This document shows positions 7,767 to 15,908 of a stretch of DNA of 49,569 nucleotides, one piece after another. The position numbers were made by a program, and so were the translations under genes. The notes below the pieces were generated by a model. That model was not told the origin of the DNA, made no database searches, and saw only the letters and a list, made by a program, of their open reading frames with translations. Source of the stretch: Nocardia carnea (lineage in GTDB: Bacteria; Actinomycetota; Actinomycetes; Mycobacteriales; Mycobacteriaceae); contig NZ_JARWOV010000348.1 of NCBI RefSeq assembly GCF_029868855.1, forward strand, positions 1-49,569, in the 5' to 3' direction. Numbering within the stretch: position 1 is the first letter of the stretch; every line of letters starts with the position of its first letter.

Positions 7767-8609
7767 CTATCGGCCACCGAGCCCGGACATGGTGATACCG
7801 CGGACGAACGCCTTCTGGGCGAGAATGTAGACCAGCAGCATCGGGAGCAGGATCAGCATCGACGCGGCCATCAGCACCGGCCAGTTCGAAACGTACTGAC
7901 CCTGCATCCACACCAATCCGAGGGTGACAGTGGAGATGTCCTCGCGCTGGATCATCACCAGCGGCCACAGGAAATCGTTCCAGACGTTCACCCAGGTGAG
8001 AACCGCCAGCACCATGACCGCCGGTTTTGCGTTGGGCAGCAGCACCCGCCAGTAGATCTGCCAGGGTGAGCAGCCGTCGAGTACCGCGGCTTCTTCGAGC
8101 TCGGCGGGCAGTGTCCGGAAGAACTGCCGCATCAGATAGGTACCGAAGGCATTGCCGAACAGGCCCGGAACGATCAGCGCCCAGGGCGTATCTGCCCAGC
8201 CCAGCGTGCGGATGAGCAGGAACTGCGGAACGACGGTCACCGTGAGCGGGACCATGAGCGTGGCGAGATAGGCCACGAACAGCACCTCCCGGCCGCGGAA
8301 ACGCAGCCGGGCGAACGCGTATCCGGCCAGCGAACAGAAGAAGATCTGCCCGGCGGTGATACATCCCGCGTAGACGATGGTGTTCAGGAACATCCGGCCG
8401 AACGGCATCAGCTCGAAAACCGCTCCGTAGTTGGACCACTGCGGATCCTGTGGAAACAAGGCAGGGGTGGTGACCTCGGACTGTTTCTTCACCGAACCCG
8501 CCAGCGCCCACAGGATCGGCAGCAGGGCACACCAGGCCATCGCGATGAGGGCCAGGTAGAGCACCACCGCCCGGCGGAAAGCGCGGGTGGGCCGCCACTG
8601 CGCTGCCAT
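7767..8609 (-). CDS. Carbohydrate ABC transporter permease (MalG-like)
   Basis: 280 aa, about six membrane helices. Inner permease half of a CUT1-type sugar importer. The EAA loop that contacts the ATPase is ELEEAAVLDGCSPWQIYWRV, at about residues 190-209. It starts at the ATG at 8609, whose A is the last base of the upstream permease's TGA stop, so translation is coupled. A longer frame to 8687 lies within the upstream gene and is not needed. The substrate cannot be told from sequence. Confidence 0.9.
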   Translation of the reverse strand: MAAQWRPTRAFRRAVVLYLALIAMAWCALLPILWALAGSVKKQSEVTTPALFPQDPQWSNYGAVFELMPFGRMFLNTIVYAGCITAGQIFFCSLAGYAFARLRFRGREVLFVAYLATLMVPLTVTVVPQFLLIRTLGWADTPWALIVPGLFGNAFGTYLMRQFFRTLPAELEEAAVLDGCSPWQIYWRVLLPNAKPAVMVLAVLTWVNVWNDFLWPLVMIQREDISTVTLGLVWMQGQYVSNWPVLMAASMLILLPMLLVYILAQKAFVRGITMSGLGGR

Positions 8610-9562
8610 CACGACTCCGTGGCGTTCCGGCGGGAAAACCATACGTGCGCGCCGGTCAGGGCCAGCAGCACTACGAAGATCAGCCACGCGATGGCGGAGG
8701 CGTAGCCGGCGTCACCGAACGCGAACGCGTTCTGGAAGATCATGATGCCGAAGACGTAGGTACCGGTCTCGGGTCCACCGTGGCCACCGGTGAGTACATA
8801 GATCTGGTCGAAGGCCTGTACCGCGTTGATGATCGAGACCACCAGGACGAAGGACAGCGCCCCGCGGATCAACGGCACGGTGATCGATACGAACCGCCGG
8901 ACCGCGCCGGCCCCGTCGATTTTCGCCGCCTCGTAGAGATGGTCCGGCACCCCCTGCATCGCGGCCAGCAGGACAACTGTCGCGAACGGCACGCTCTTCC
9001 AAGTGGTCACCAGGCATACCGAGACCATCGCCCACCACGGGTCCACCAACCAGGGCACCGGCCCGATTCCGGCCCAGCCGAGCATCGTATTGAGCAACCC
9101 GTTGTTGGTGTCGAAGACAAAACGCCAGATCACCGCCATCACCACACTCGACACCGCCAGCGGCAGGAACATGACGGCCCGGAACACGGTGATTCCTTTG
9201 ATCCGCCGGTTCAGTGCCGCGGCGACGACGAGGCTTATCGCTACGGTCGGTATCAAGGTGCCGAGCGTGAAGACGATCGTGTTCCGCAGGGCGATGGCGA
9301 ACAGCGGGTCGGCGGTGAGCAGCCGGCGGAAATTCGCGAGCCCCGTGAACCGCATCGGGCCGAACAGATCCCACTCCTGAAAGCTCAGGTAGAGCGAGAA
9401 CCCCAGGGGGAAGAGCAGGAACACCAGCACCGCCAGCAGATTGGGGGCGATGAACAACCGCGCCGCCCGGGCCCGGCGCACGGCCAGTTCCGAGGGCCGC
9501 CGAACCGGAGTAGGGTCGGCGGTCGGTGGTTTCGCGCGGACGGTCTTCTCGGTCGCGGTCAT
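8609..9562 (-). CDS. Carbohydrate ABC transporter permease (MalF-like)
   Basis: 317 aa. First permease subunit of the same importer: a proline/arginine-rich cytoplasmic N-terminus, then about six membrane helices (the first around residues 36-58). The EAA loop is HLYEAAKIDGAGAVRRF. It overlaps the binding-protein gene by 4 bp (ATGA) and the second permease by 1 bp, so all three are one operon. No ATP-binding subunit is encoded nearby; in actinobacteria a shared MsiK-type ATPase often energises such importers. Confidence 0.9.
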   Translation of the reverse strand: MTATEKTVRAKPPTADPTPVRRPSELAVRRARAARLFIAPNLLAVLVFLLFPLGFSLYLSFQEWDLFGPMRFTGLANFRRLLTADPLFAIALRNTIVFTLGTLIPTVAISLVVAAALNRRIKGITVFRAVMFLPLAVSSVVMAVIWRFVFDTNNGLLNTMLGWAGIGPVPWLVDPWWAMVSVCLVTTWKSVPFATVVLLAAMQGVPDHLYEAAKIDGAGAVRRFVSITVPLIRGALSFVLVVSIINAVQAFDQIYVLTGGHGGPETGTYVFGIMIFQNAFAFGDAGYASAIAWLIFVVLLALTGAHVWFSRRNATES

Positions 9563-10881
9563 TGATTGCGCAGCACCTCATCGGCCTCGGGAGCGAGTCG
9601 GTTCTTCAGCGATATCGCGGGTCTGGTGCCGCGGAGCACGGGCCCCAGGTAACGGTCCATCAGCGCATCGATACGCGCCCACGCCGCGGTGACCGGTAGC
9701 GGAGCGGAATGCGCCGATCCTTCGACGAGAATGCCCAGGTTCTCGATATCTGTATGCGCTTCGGCGAACCCTCTTGAACGCACCGCGGATCTCCCGGCCG
9801 GGACGAACAGTCCGGATTCGGCGACAACGGCCTGCCCCGCGGGCCCGGCCGCGAACTTCAAGAATTCCCAGGCCTGCTCTTTCCTCGGGCTGTCCGCGGA
9901 TATGGCCAGACCGGTGGTCCCGATATTCGACCGGGCCATACGCCCATTCGGGCCCACCGGTAGTGCGGTGATATCGAAATCCAGGTCCTCGGCTGCCGAG
10001 AATGTCTGGTAGCGCCAGTGCCCGCCCAGGGCGAGCGCCGCTCTGCCCTGCGTGAACAGGTCCATGGTCGAGATCGACTGCTGATCCGCCGGAGTCGGCG
10101 CCACACCGTGCCGAGTGGCGAGATCGGCGTAGAACTGGACGCCCTCGACGAAGGCGTCGTCGGCGAAGGCCGAGCGGTCCGGTGCGGTCCGCGGGATGGT
10201 CCATTCGGCGCCGTTGTTGATGGCGAACAAACCGGCCGAGTAGTACGGCACCCAGGTGTCGACGAAACCCCACTGCCCGACCCGCCCCGACCGCTCACGT
10301 TCGGTGAGAGCCCGGCAGATATCGAGGAATTCGGCGAAACTCCAGGCTTCGTCCCAGTGTCCGGGCGCGCGAAGCCCGGCGTCGTCGAACAGTTTCCGGT
10401 TGTAGAACAGGAAATTTCCCGACCACTGCTCCGGCAGTGCGTACTGCCCACCTCCGAAACTGAATGTGTCGTACAGCGCCGCGACACTGTCGGCTCGCAG
10501 TTCGGCGGCGAATTCCGGATCGCGCTCGAGCATGGCGTTCAGATCCAGCAGAACGCCCCGGTCCGCCAGCCCGGCGTAGGTCTGTTCCCACGCCATCAGC
10601 ACGTCCGGACATTTACCGCCCGCGCAGAAGGTGAGCATCTGCTGCATCGGATCGGGTCCCGACAGCAGGGTCCGCACCCGGATCTCGGGATACCGGCGGG
10701 CGAACTCGTCGATCACCCGCTGCCGGCCGTCCGCTTCGGCAGGGTTGGCCTGGAAGAAGAATGTCAGCGCGTCGTCGTCGCCGGCGCATCCGGTCGGTGC
10801 CGGAACGGTAAGCGCGGCGCCGATCCCGCCGGCGATACGCAGGAACTCGCGCCGGTCGACAGCCGGTCCATATTCCTGCAC
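9559..10881 (-). CDS. Sugar ABC transporter substrate-binding lipoprotein
   Basis: 440 aa. Extracytoplasmic binding protein of family 1 (UgpB/MalE-like). The N-terminus holds a twin-arginine motif DRREFLRIAGG and a lipobox ending in PTGC, so a Tat-exported lipoprotein is likely. Family features include NFLFYNRKLFDDAGL, TMDLFTQGRAALALGGHW and KEQAWEFLKF. The GTG at 10881 has gaggtg about 9 bp upstream. It leads the importer operon. The ligand (oligosaccharide or glycerol-phosphate type) is unresolved. Confidence 0.88.
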   Translation of the reverse strand: MQEYGPAVDRREFLRIAGGIGAALTVPAPTGCAGDDDALTFFFQANPAEADGRQRVIDEFARRYPEIRVRTLLSGPDPMQQMLTFCAGGKCPDVLMAWEQTYAGLADRGVLLDLNAMLERDPEFAAELRADSVAALYDTFSFGGGQYALPEQWSGNFLFYNRKLFDDAGLRAPGHWDEAWSFAEFLDICRALTERERSGRVGQWGFVDTWVPYYSAGLFAINNGAEWTIPRTAPDRSAFADDAFVEGVQFYADLATRHGVAPTPADQQSISTMDLFTQGRAALALGGHWRYQTFSAAEDLDFDITALPVGPNGRMARSNIGTTGLAISADSPRKEQAWEFLKFAAGPAGQAVVAESGLFVPAGRSAVRSRGFAEAHTDIENLGILVEGSAHSAPLPVTAAWARIDALMDRYLGPVLRGTRPAISLKNRLAPEADEVLRNQ

Positions 10882-11064
10882 GCCGCGTCACCTCGTTCCT
10901 GCGCCGCGCTCGCTCGCGCAGAATCGTCCGGATCGGGAACCGTGGATCTCGTACCGAACGTCCTGTCGGGGTGTGTGCCGGTACCCGCAAATTGTCCAAC
11001 GCCGAGCCGCGAATCGGCTCGAACGACTCACCCGGCCCGTATCGTGCCCGGCGATCTCGGGAGT

Positions 11065-11997
11065 TCAGATCAGATTCTTCTGTTTCTCGATCCGGCGGCG
11101 GACATCGGCCATGAGGGCGTGGCTGCCGCCGTGGCGGAGGAAACGAGGGATGAAGCGGTTGACGAAACCGACGAAGAGAAAGAGGTTCTCGAAGCGGCGC
11201 TGATCGGCGGCGGTCCATTCGACCTGCATCTGCTCGCGGAAGTAGGGGGCGAGGAAGCCGATGGTGAGGAAACGCAGCAGGCCGCGGAACGGGAGACGCA
11301 GATACCAGTGGATCATCCGCAGGTTCAGCAGGTCGTCGAGGTAGGCGCGGACGAAATCGTCCAGGACCGCGTCTTCGCAGGCCTTGTTCCAGTATTCGTC
11401 GAATTCGGCACGGGTGGCCGGCCACATATCCGCGGTGACCTGCAGCGTGGTGCCCAACGAGGACGAGGAGCGGTAGAAGGCCTCGTTCTGTTCCGGGTGC
11501 ATCTTCCCGGAGAGCAGCTGGTAGGTGTCCTCGAAGCCGATGTAGAGGCAGGCCGCGACCCAGAGTTGCAGCTTTCGATCGAAGGCGTTGTATTTCACGG
11601 GAGCGCCGGGCTCGGAACGTACCTGGCGGTGGGCCACGTTCACCGCTTCGCGGAAGGCCCTTTTCTCCTCGTCGTCACCGAGTATGGCGACGGCCAAGTA
11701 CTGGGTGGTGGTGCGGGCGCGTTTCCACGGGCGCTTCATCAGCGAACCCGATTCCACCTTGCTTTCGGCGACGCCGTAGCCGACGCCGGGGTTGGCCATC
11801 TGCATGATCACGTTCGCGGCGGCGCCGGCGAACTGCCAGAAGTCGAGGGCGTCGGTGAGTTGCAGGGGGCGTTTGGTGAACGGGCGGTGGGTGGTGCCGA
11901 TGCGGATACGTGTCTGCTCGGTGGTCAGCGGCAACCGGTTTCCCGGCGGTGGATCCTGCGGGCTATCGGGTTGCCGGGAGTGTGCTGCGACGGTCAT
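11065..11997 (-). CDS. DUF2236 / MpaB-like oxygenase family protein
   Basis: 310 aa. Matches the family that includes latex-clearing protein-like and MpaB-like haem oxygenases: ALDFWQFAGAAANVIMQMANPGVGYGV near residue 48, RARTTTQYLAVAILG, and KLQLWVAACLYIGFEDTYQLL, carrying the conserved arginine and tryptophan region but no obvious signal peptide. The reaction in bacteria is mostly unknown. ATG at 11997 follows aagga. It is divergent from the mce operon and shares the palindrome at 12110-12130 with it, suggesting co-control by a lipid-responsive regulator. Confidence 0.8.
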   Translation of the reverse strand: MTVAAHSRQPDSPQDPPPGNRLPLTTEQTRIRIGTTHRPFTKRPLQLTDALDFWQFAGAAANVIMQMANPGVGYGVAESKVESGSLMKRPWKRARTTTQYLAVAILGDDEEKRAFREAVNVAHRQVRSEPGAPVKYNAFDRKLQLWVAACLYIGFEDTYQLLSGKMHPEQNEAFYRSSSSLGTTLQVTADMWPATRAEFDEYWNKACEDAVLDDFVRAYLDDLLNLRMIHWYLRLPFRGLLRFLTIGFLAPYFREQMQVEWTAADQRRFENLFLFVGFVNRFIPRFLRHGGSHALMADVRRRIEKQKNLI

Positions 11998-12109
11998 CGG
12001 TGTCCTTCCCCAGAGATCCGGTGTGGTCTAAGTTACTCCAGATTCTGACGACAGTCACTTGATATGAAGGAACAGTCGCTAACTTAATCACGCTGGATCG
12101 CATTGGTAA

Positions 12110-12130
12110 ACATACCTAGAACAGGTATGT
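12110..12130. promoter_or_regulatory. Palindromic operator between the DUF2236 gene and the mce operon
   Basis: Perfect 8-bp arms acatacct (12110-12117) and aggtatgt (12123-12130) with a 5-nt centre agaac. A further half-site acatacc is at 12193-12199. Its length and symmetry suit a TetR-type repressor. The tandem-TetR protein at 22504-23808 is a natural candidate, but that is inference. Confidence 0.6.
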
Positions 12131-12272
12131 AGCGGCTGTCGGCGACCAGGAAACTTTGCGAAAACCTTCCGCCGTGACGTGAATCGTGCGTAACATACCG
12201 CTCCGACCCGACCGTCTCAGACGTTCCCCGGTGGGGAGGGCACGTAACGGCCGGACAAGGAAGGAGCGCAGC

Positions 12273-12497
12273 ATGCTCGAACGGCTGGATCGACTGTTCA
12301 GCTATGAGATGAAGGTGTCGGAGTTCCTCGGCACCTTCATCATCCTCGCAATCCCCTACGGGATCATCGGAATCGTCTGGACGCTCACCCACACCTCGCA
12401 TCTTCGCGAGATGCACGGTGTCGACGTGATCGTCTCGTTCCTGGGGTCGATCGTGTGCTGGCCGGTGCTCACCTTCTCGAACGTGACGATGACCTGA
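12273..12497 (+). CDS. Small membrane protein, first gene of the mce operon
   Basis: 74 aa, not recognised as a named family. An amphipathic start (MLERLDRLFSYEMKVSEFLG) is followed by a membrane helix around residues 20-42 (IILAIPYGIIGIVWTL) and a second hydrophobic stretch near 53-70. Start at ATG 12273 is set by aaggagcgcagc; the frame extends upstream to 12186 with arginine-rich residues that look non-coding. It is coupled by TGATG to the next small gene, which overlaps yrbEA, so all three are co-expressed. It may be an accessory subunit of the Mce transporter. Confidence 0.75.
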   Translation: MLERLDRLFSYEMKVSEFLGTFIILAIPYGIIGIVWTLTHTSHLREMHGVDVIVSFLGSIVCWPVLTFSNVTMT

Positions 12498-12712
12498 TGA
12501 TGGCGCTGGTATGGCTCATCGACATCGTGGTGATCGTCGTGAAGATCCTCGGTGGGCGCACGACAGTGAATCCGATACTGCGCTTCGGGTTGTGGCTCGC
12601 CGTGCTCTGTGTGCTCGCTGCCGGTCTGGCGGTGGTGGGCGCCGGATCGGTGCTGCTACAGCAATACCTCAGCGGTGACCTCGATACGACCGGACCGGAA
12701 CTGCCATGGTGA
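12497..12712 (+). CDS. Small membrane protein, second gene of the mce operon
   Basis: 71 aa, not assigned to a named family. Two predicted membrane helices, about residues 3-18 (ALVWLIDIVVIVVKIL) and 30-53 (LWLAVLCVLAAGLAVVGAGSVLL), joined by a short polar turn with GGRTTVNP. Its ATG shares a base with the previous stop, and it overlaps yrbEA by 7 bp, so translation of three genes is chained. It is too short for an enzyme and probably assembles with the YrbE permeases. Confidence 0.72.
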   Translation: MMALVWLIDIVVIVVKILGGRTTVNPILRFGLWLAVLCVLAAGLAVVGAGSVLLQQYLSGDLDTTGPELPW

Positions 12713-13566
12713 CCACAGGAAACAGCCGTCCGGAGCAGCGCACCGACCTCGAGCAGGCCATCGCCGATCTGAAAGGTCTGTGGCAGCGCCACCCACAGCG
12801 CTCCCTGGAAACCCTCGGCCGTCAGGTCACGCTGGGCCGCCAGGCCGTGGTGGAAACGGTGAAAGCCATGGCCGCCCGCCGGTTCCCGTTCGCCGAATTC
12901 GCCAAGCAATGCGCGTTCATGGCGAATGTCTCGGCCGCGCCCACCATTTTCGTCGCCATGCCGATCGCGGTCGTGGTGTCCATCCAGATCGGTGCGCTGG
13001 TGAACCAGGTCGGTGCCACCACGTTCATCGGCGCGGTCGCGGGCCTCGGGATCATCCGCCAGGGCGCTCCGCTGGTCACCTCGCTGATGATCGCGGGCGC
13101 GGTCGGTTCGGCCATCTGTGCCGACCTGGGCTCGCGCACCATCCGGGAAGAGATCGACGCGATGATGGTCATGGGGGTCGATCCTGTCCGGAGACTCGTG
13201 GCGCCGCGGCTGGTGGCGGCCGTGGTGGTGAGCATGCTGCTGTGCGGGTTCATCGTCTTCGTCGGGTTCGCGACCGCCTACATGTTCAATGTCTACGCCC
13301 AATCGGGTACGCCGGGTTCGTTCATCGGCTCGTTCGCGTCCTTCGCGGTGGCCAACGATATGGCGGTGGCACTGGTCAAATCGGCGATCTTCGGGGTGCT
13401 GACCGCGATCATCGCCTGCGATATCGGCCTGCATGCCAAAGGTGGGCCCGGCGGGGTGGCGAATGCGGTGAACTCGGCGGTGGTCTCGTCGGCGCTGATG
13501 CTGTTCGCCACCAACATCATCATCACGCAGGTGTACAACACCGTCTTCCCGACGAAGGTGATCTGA
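12706..13566 (+). CDS. yrbEA: Mce ABC transporter permease YrbEA (MlaE family)
   Basis: 286 aa. One of two MlaE-like permeases forming the inner-membrane channel of the Mce lipid importer. A hydrophilic N-terminus of about 60 residues is followed by roughly five to six membrane segments. The MlaE-type conserved stretch is SAICADLGSRTIREEIDAMMVMGVDPVRRLVAPR, which contacts the ATPase. Start ATG 12706 lies inside the previous gene. No MceG ATPase is in the window; one unlinked ATPase commonly serves all mce loci. Confidence 0.95.
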   Translation: MVTTGNSRPEQRTDLEQAIADLKGLWQRHPQRSLETLGRQVTLGRQAVVETVKAMAARRFPFAEFAKQCAFMANVSAAPTIFVAMPIAVVVSIQIGALVNQVGATTFIGAVAGLGIIRQGAPLVTSLMIAGAVGSAICADLGSRTIREEIDAMMVMGVDPVRRLVAPRLVAAVVVSMLLCGFIVFVGFATAYMFNVYAQSGTPGSFIGSFASFAVANDMAVALVKSAIFGVLTAIIACDIGLHAKGGPGGVANAVNSAVVSSALMLFATNIIITQVYNTVFPTKVI

Positions 13567-13567
13567 C

Positions 13568-14431
13568 GTGGGCACTCCCTATACGCCGCCGGCGCTGAAA
13601 CCGGTCCGGCTGGTGGCCTCCGCGGCGGCGGTGCCGGTGGACGCCAACCGCCGGCTGGGCCACCAGGGGATCATCTTCGTCCAAGCACTGGTAGCGATCC
13701 CGTTCGTGCTGAAGCACTATCGCAAGGAGGTGCTGCGGCTGACTGCCGATGTCGGGTGGGGCAACGGCTCGCTGGTCGTCGGCGGCGGCACCGTCGGCGT
13801 GGTGATCATCCTGTGCGGTTTCGGCGGAATCACCGTGGGGATGGAGGCGTTCAGCGCGCTCAACCTGCTCACCATGGGTCCGCTCACCGGCGCGATATCC
13901 GGGTTCGCCACCACCCGAGAGTTAGCGCCGATTCTTGCCACGCTCGCCTTCGCGATCCAGGCTGGCTGCCGATTCACCGCACAACTGGGGTCCATGCGGA
14001 TCGCCGAGGAGATCGACGCGCTGGAGTCCATTGCCATCCGCCCGCTGCCGTATCTGGTGACCACCCGCATGATCGCGGCGACACTGACCATCATCCCGCT
14101 CTACAGCGTGGGTCTCGCGGTGGCGTACCTGGCCACGAAACTCTCGGTACTGCTGCTGGGCGGTACCTCCGCGGGCACCTACGACCACTACTTCTACCAG
14201 TTCCTGCTCGGCCCGGACCTGTTCTTCTCGCTGCTCAAGGTCGTGGTGTTCGTACTGCTGGCCACGTTCATCCAGTGTTACTACGGCTTCTTCGCCGCGG
14301 GCGGTCCCGAAGGCGTCGGGGTGGCGGCCGGGCAGGCGATCAAGATGGTGATCGTCGTGATGGTGTTCGCGAATCTGTTCTTGACACTGGCGATCTGGGG
14401 TATCGACCCCGGCTTCCGGATATCGGGGTGA
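13568..14431 (+). CDS. yrbEB: Mce ABC transporter permease YrbEB (MlaE family)
   Basis: 287 aa partner of YrbEA. It contains the matching MlaE signature QLGSMRIAEEIDALESIAIRPLPYL at about residues 140-165 and ends in a hydrophobic helix (VIVVMVFANLFLTLAIWGI). The start is GTG at 13568, one base after the yrbEA stop. About five membrane helices are apparent. The pair is the standard heterodimer preceding mceA in actinobacteria. Confidence 0.95.
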   Translation: MGTPYTPPALKPVRLVASAAAVPVDANRRLGHQGIIFVQALVAIPFVLKHYRKEVLRLTADVGWGNGSLVVGGGTVGVVIILCGFGGITVGMEAFSALNLLTMGPLTGAISGFATTRELAPILATLAFAIQAGCRFTAQLGSMRIAEEIDALESIAIRPLPYLVTTRMIAATLTIIPLYSVGLAVAYLATKLSVLLLGGTSAGTYDHYFYQFLLGPDLFFSLLKVVVFVLLATFIQCYYGFFAAGGPEGVGVAAGQAIKMVIVVMVFANLFLTLAIWGIDPGFRISG

Positions 14432-14438
14432 GGTGTCG

Positions 14439-15908
14439 ATGATCATCGATCACAGCGGCCGGGGGCCGCGCCCGTGGCATATGACCCTGGCGGGTCTGGT
14501 GATGCTGACCGTTCTGGCGGTGCTGCTCGGCCTGCTCGGACTGCGATATACGGGACGTTTCGAGGATCGGGTCCAGGTGCGGGCGGTGCTCACCAGCACC
14601 GGGGACGGACTGCCGGAACGCGCGGACGTGAAATTCCGCGGCATGGTCGTCGGTGCGGTATCCGCCGTGGACGTGGTGGCCGCCGGGAAACGGCAGCAGA
14701 TACAGATCGACCTGGATTCCCGGATCGCACCGACCATTCCGGACAACGTCACCGCGCGGGTCGTCCCGAACAATCTGTTCGGGGTCACCGGTATCGAACT
14801 CGTGGACAACGGCGTCACACCGGGCCGCCTGGCCGCCGGCGCCGAAATCGCCGAAGACACCAGTGCGGGCACGGTTCAACTACAGACCACGCTCACCGTG
14901 CTGCGAGACGTGCTGAACAAGATCCAGCCGGAAAAGCTGGGTCGCGTATTGGCCACCTTCTCCGAAGCGCTCGACCCCGGGGCGCGCGCACCGGGATCGA
15001 CGATCGAGCGGCTGGACACCTGGGTCACCGAGGTGCGCAAAATCGACGGGGTCGGGGAATTGCTGGGTGATCTGGGTCGCGCCACCACCGCGCTGAGCGA
15101 ATCGGCGCCGGAGCTGGTGGGTGTGCTCTCCGAATCGGTGACCACGGCGCGCACCGTCACCGAACGCCGGGAGAACCTCATCACCATGCTCGCCAACGCC
15201 AGTGGTGCGGTGGACTCGGTGAACAACCTGTTCGCCCGGAACCCGGACGCGGCCAAGGAACTGGTGCCCGGCGTCGACAGCCTGTTCGGCGCGCTGGCAC
15301 AGGATCCGGAGGCGATCCCGACGTCGGTGGCCAATCTCAACGCCGCACTCGGGAAGCTGTCGGGTGCGTTCGGCTGGGGTGCGCAGCGGCAGATGCGCTG
15401 GAGCCTGGATGTTTCCTTCACGCCGTTCCAGCAGTACACGGCGCAGGACTGCCCCCGCTACGGCGAGATGGCCGGGCCGCGCTGCGGTGGTCCGTCCGTT
15501 CCGCAGGTCGCGCCGGCGCAGCAGTACCCACCGAACCTGCTGCCCGGCTGGCTACCGGGCGCGGGACCGAAACCGCAACTCCCTGCCGGGCCGGTGCAGA
15601 ACCCCGCGCTACCGCAGATCCCAGGGCTGCCGGTACTGCCCGGACTGCCCACCCTGCCCGCCATCCCGGGGATCACCGTGCCCTTGTTCCCGGCCCCCGC
15701 GGGACAACCGGCGCGGCCCGGCCTGCCTGTTCCGCCGGGTGGCGCGGCGCCGGCGGCGACGCCGGCCGGTCGGCCGATCGCGCAATTGCGCGGGCACGCG
15801 GCCGTCGCCGCGCTGCTCGGCCGCCGGCCCACCACGTCCGAATTACTCCTGCTCACACCGGTGCTGGCGGGTGGCACGGTCGACGTCTACTCCGAGGGAG
15901 CCGCCTGA
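14439..15908 (+). CDS. mceA: Mce family protein, MceA position
   Basis: 489 aa substrate-handling MlaD-domain protein of the Mce complex. A single N-terminal membrane anchor lies at about residues 17-36 (LAGLVMLTVLAVLLGLLG). The MlaD domain follows (RAVLTSTGDGLPERADVKFRG...LVDNG), then a long helical Mce region and a proline-rich tail (PGLPVLPGLPTLPAIPG) to about residue 445. ATG at 14439 is preferred because ggggtgagg lies 5 bp upstream; GTG at 14433 is the alternative. It overlaps the next gene at TGATG. Confidence 0.92.
   Translation: MIIDHSGRGPRPWHMTLAGLVMLTVLAVLLGLLGLRYTGRFEDRVQVRAVLTSTGDGLPERADVKFRGMVVGAVSAVDVVAAGKRQQIQIDLDSRIAPTIPDNVTARVVPNNLFGVTGIELVDNGVTPGRLAAGAEIAEDTSAGTVQLQTTLTVLRDVLNKIQPEKLGRVLATFSEALDPGARAPGSTIERLDTWVTEVRKIDGVGELLGDLGRATTALSESAPELVGVLSESVTTARTVTERRENLITMLANASGAVDSVNNLFARNPDAAKELVPGVDSLFGALAQDPEAIPTSVANLNAALGKLSGAFGWGAQRQMRWSLDVSFTPFQQYTAQDCPRYGEMAGPRCGGPSVPQVAPAQQYPPNLLPGWLPGAGPKPQLPAGPVQNPALPQIPGLPVLPGLPTLPAIPGITVPLFPAPAGQPARPGLPVPPGGAAPAATPAGRPIAQLRGHAAVAALLGRRPTTSELLLLTPVLAGGTVDVYSEGAA

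Noticed and set aside
10018..12048. 676-residue plus-strand open frame
   Set aside because: Antisense to the binding-protein and DUF2236 genes, spans their intergenic region, and shows no recognisable motif.
12110..12130. KstR box in the mce promoter
   Set aside because: tagaacaggtatgt begins like a KstR site but has GTA instead of GTT and ends in T rather than A; the real symmetry is acatacct/aggtatgt.
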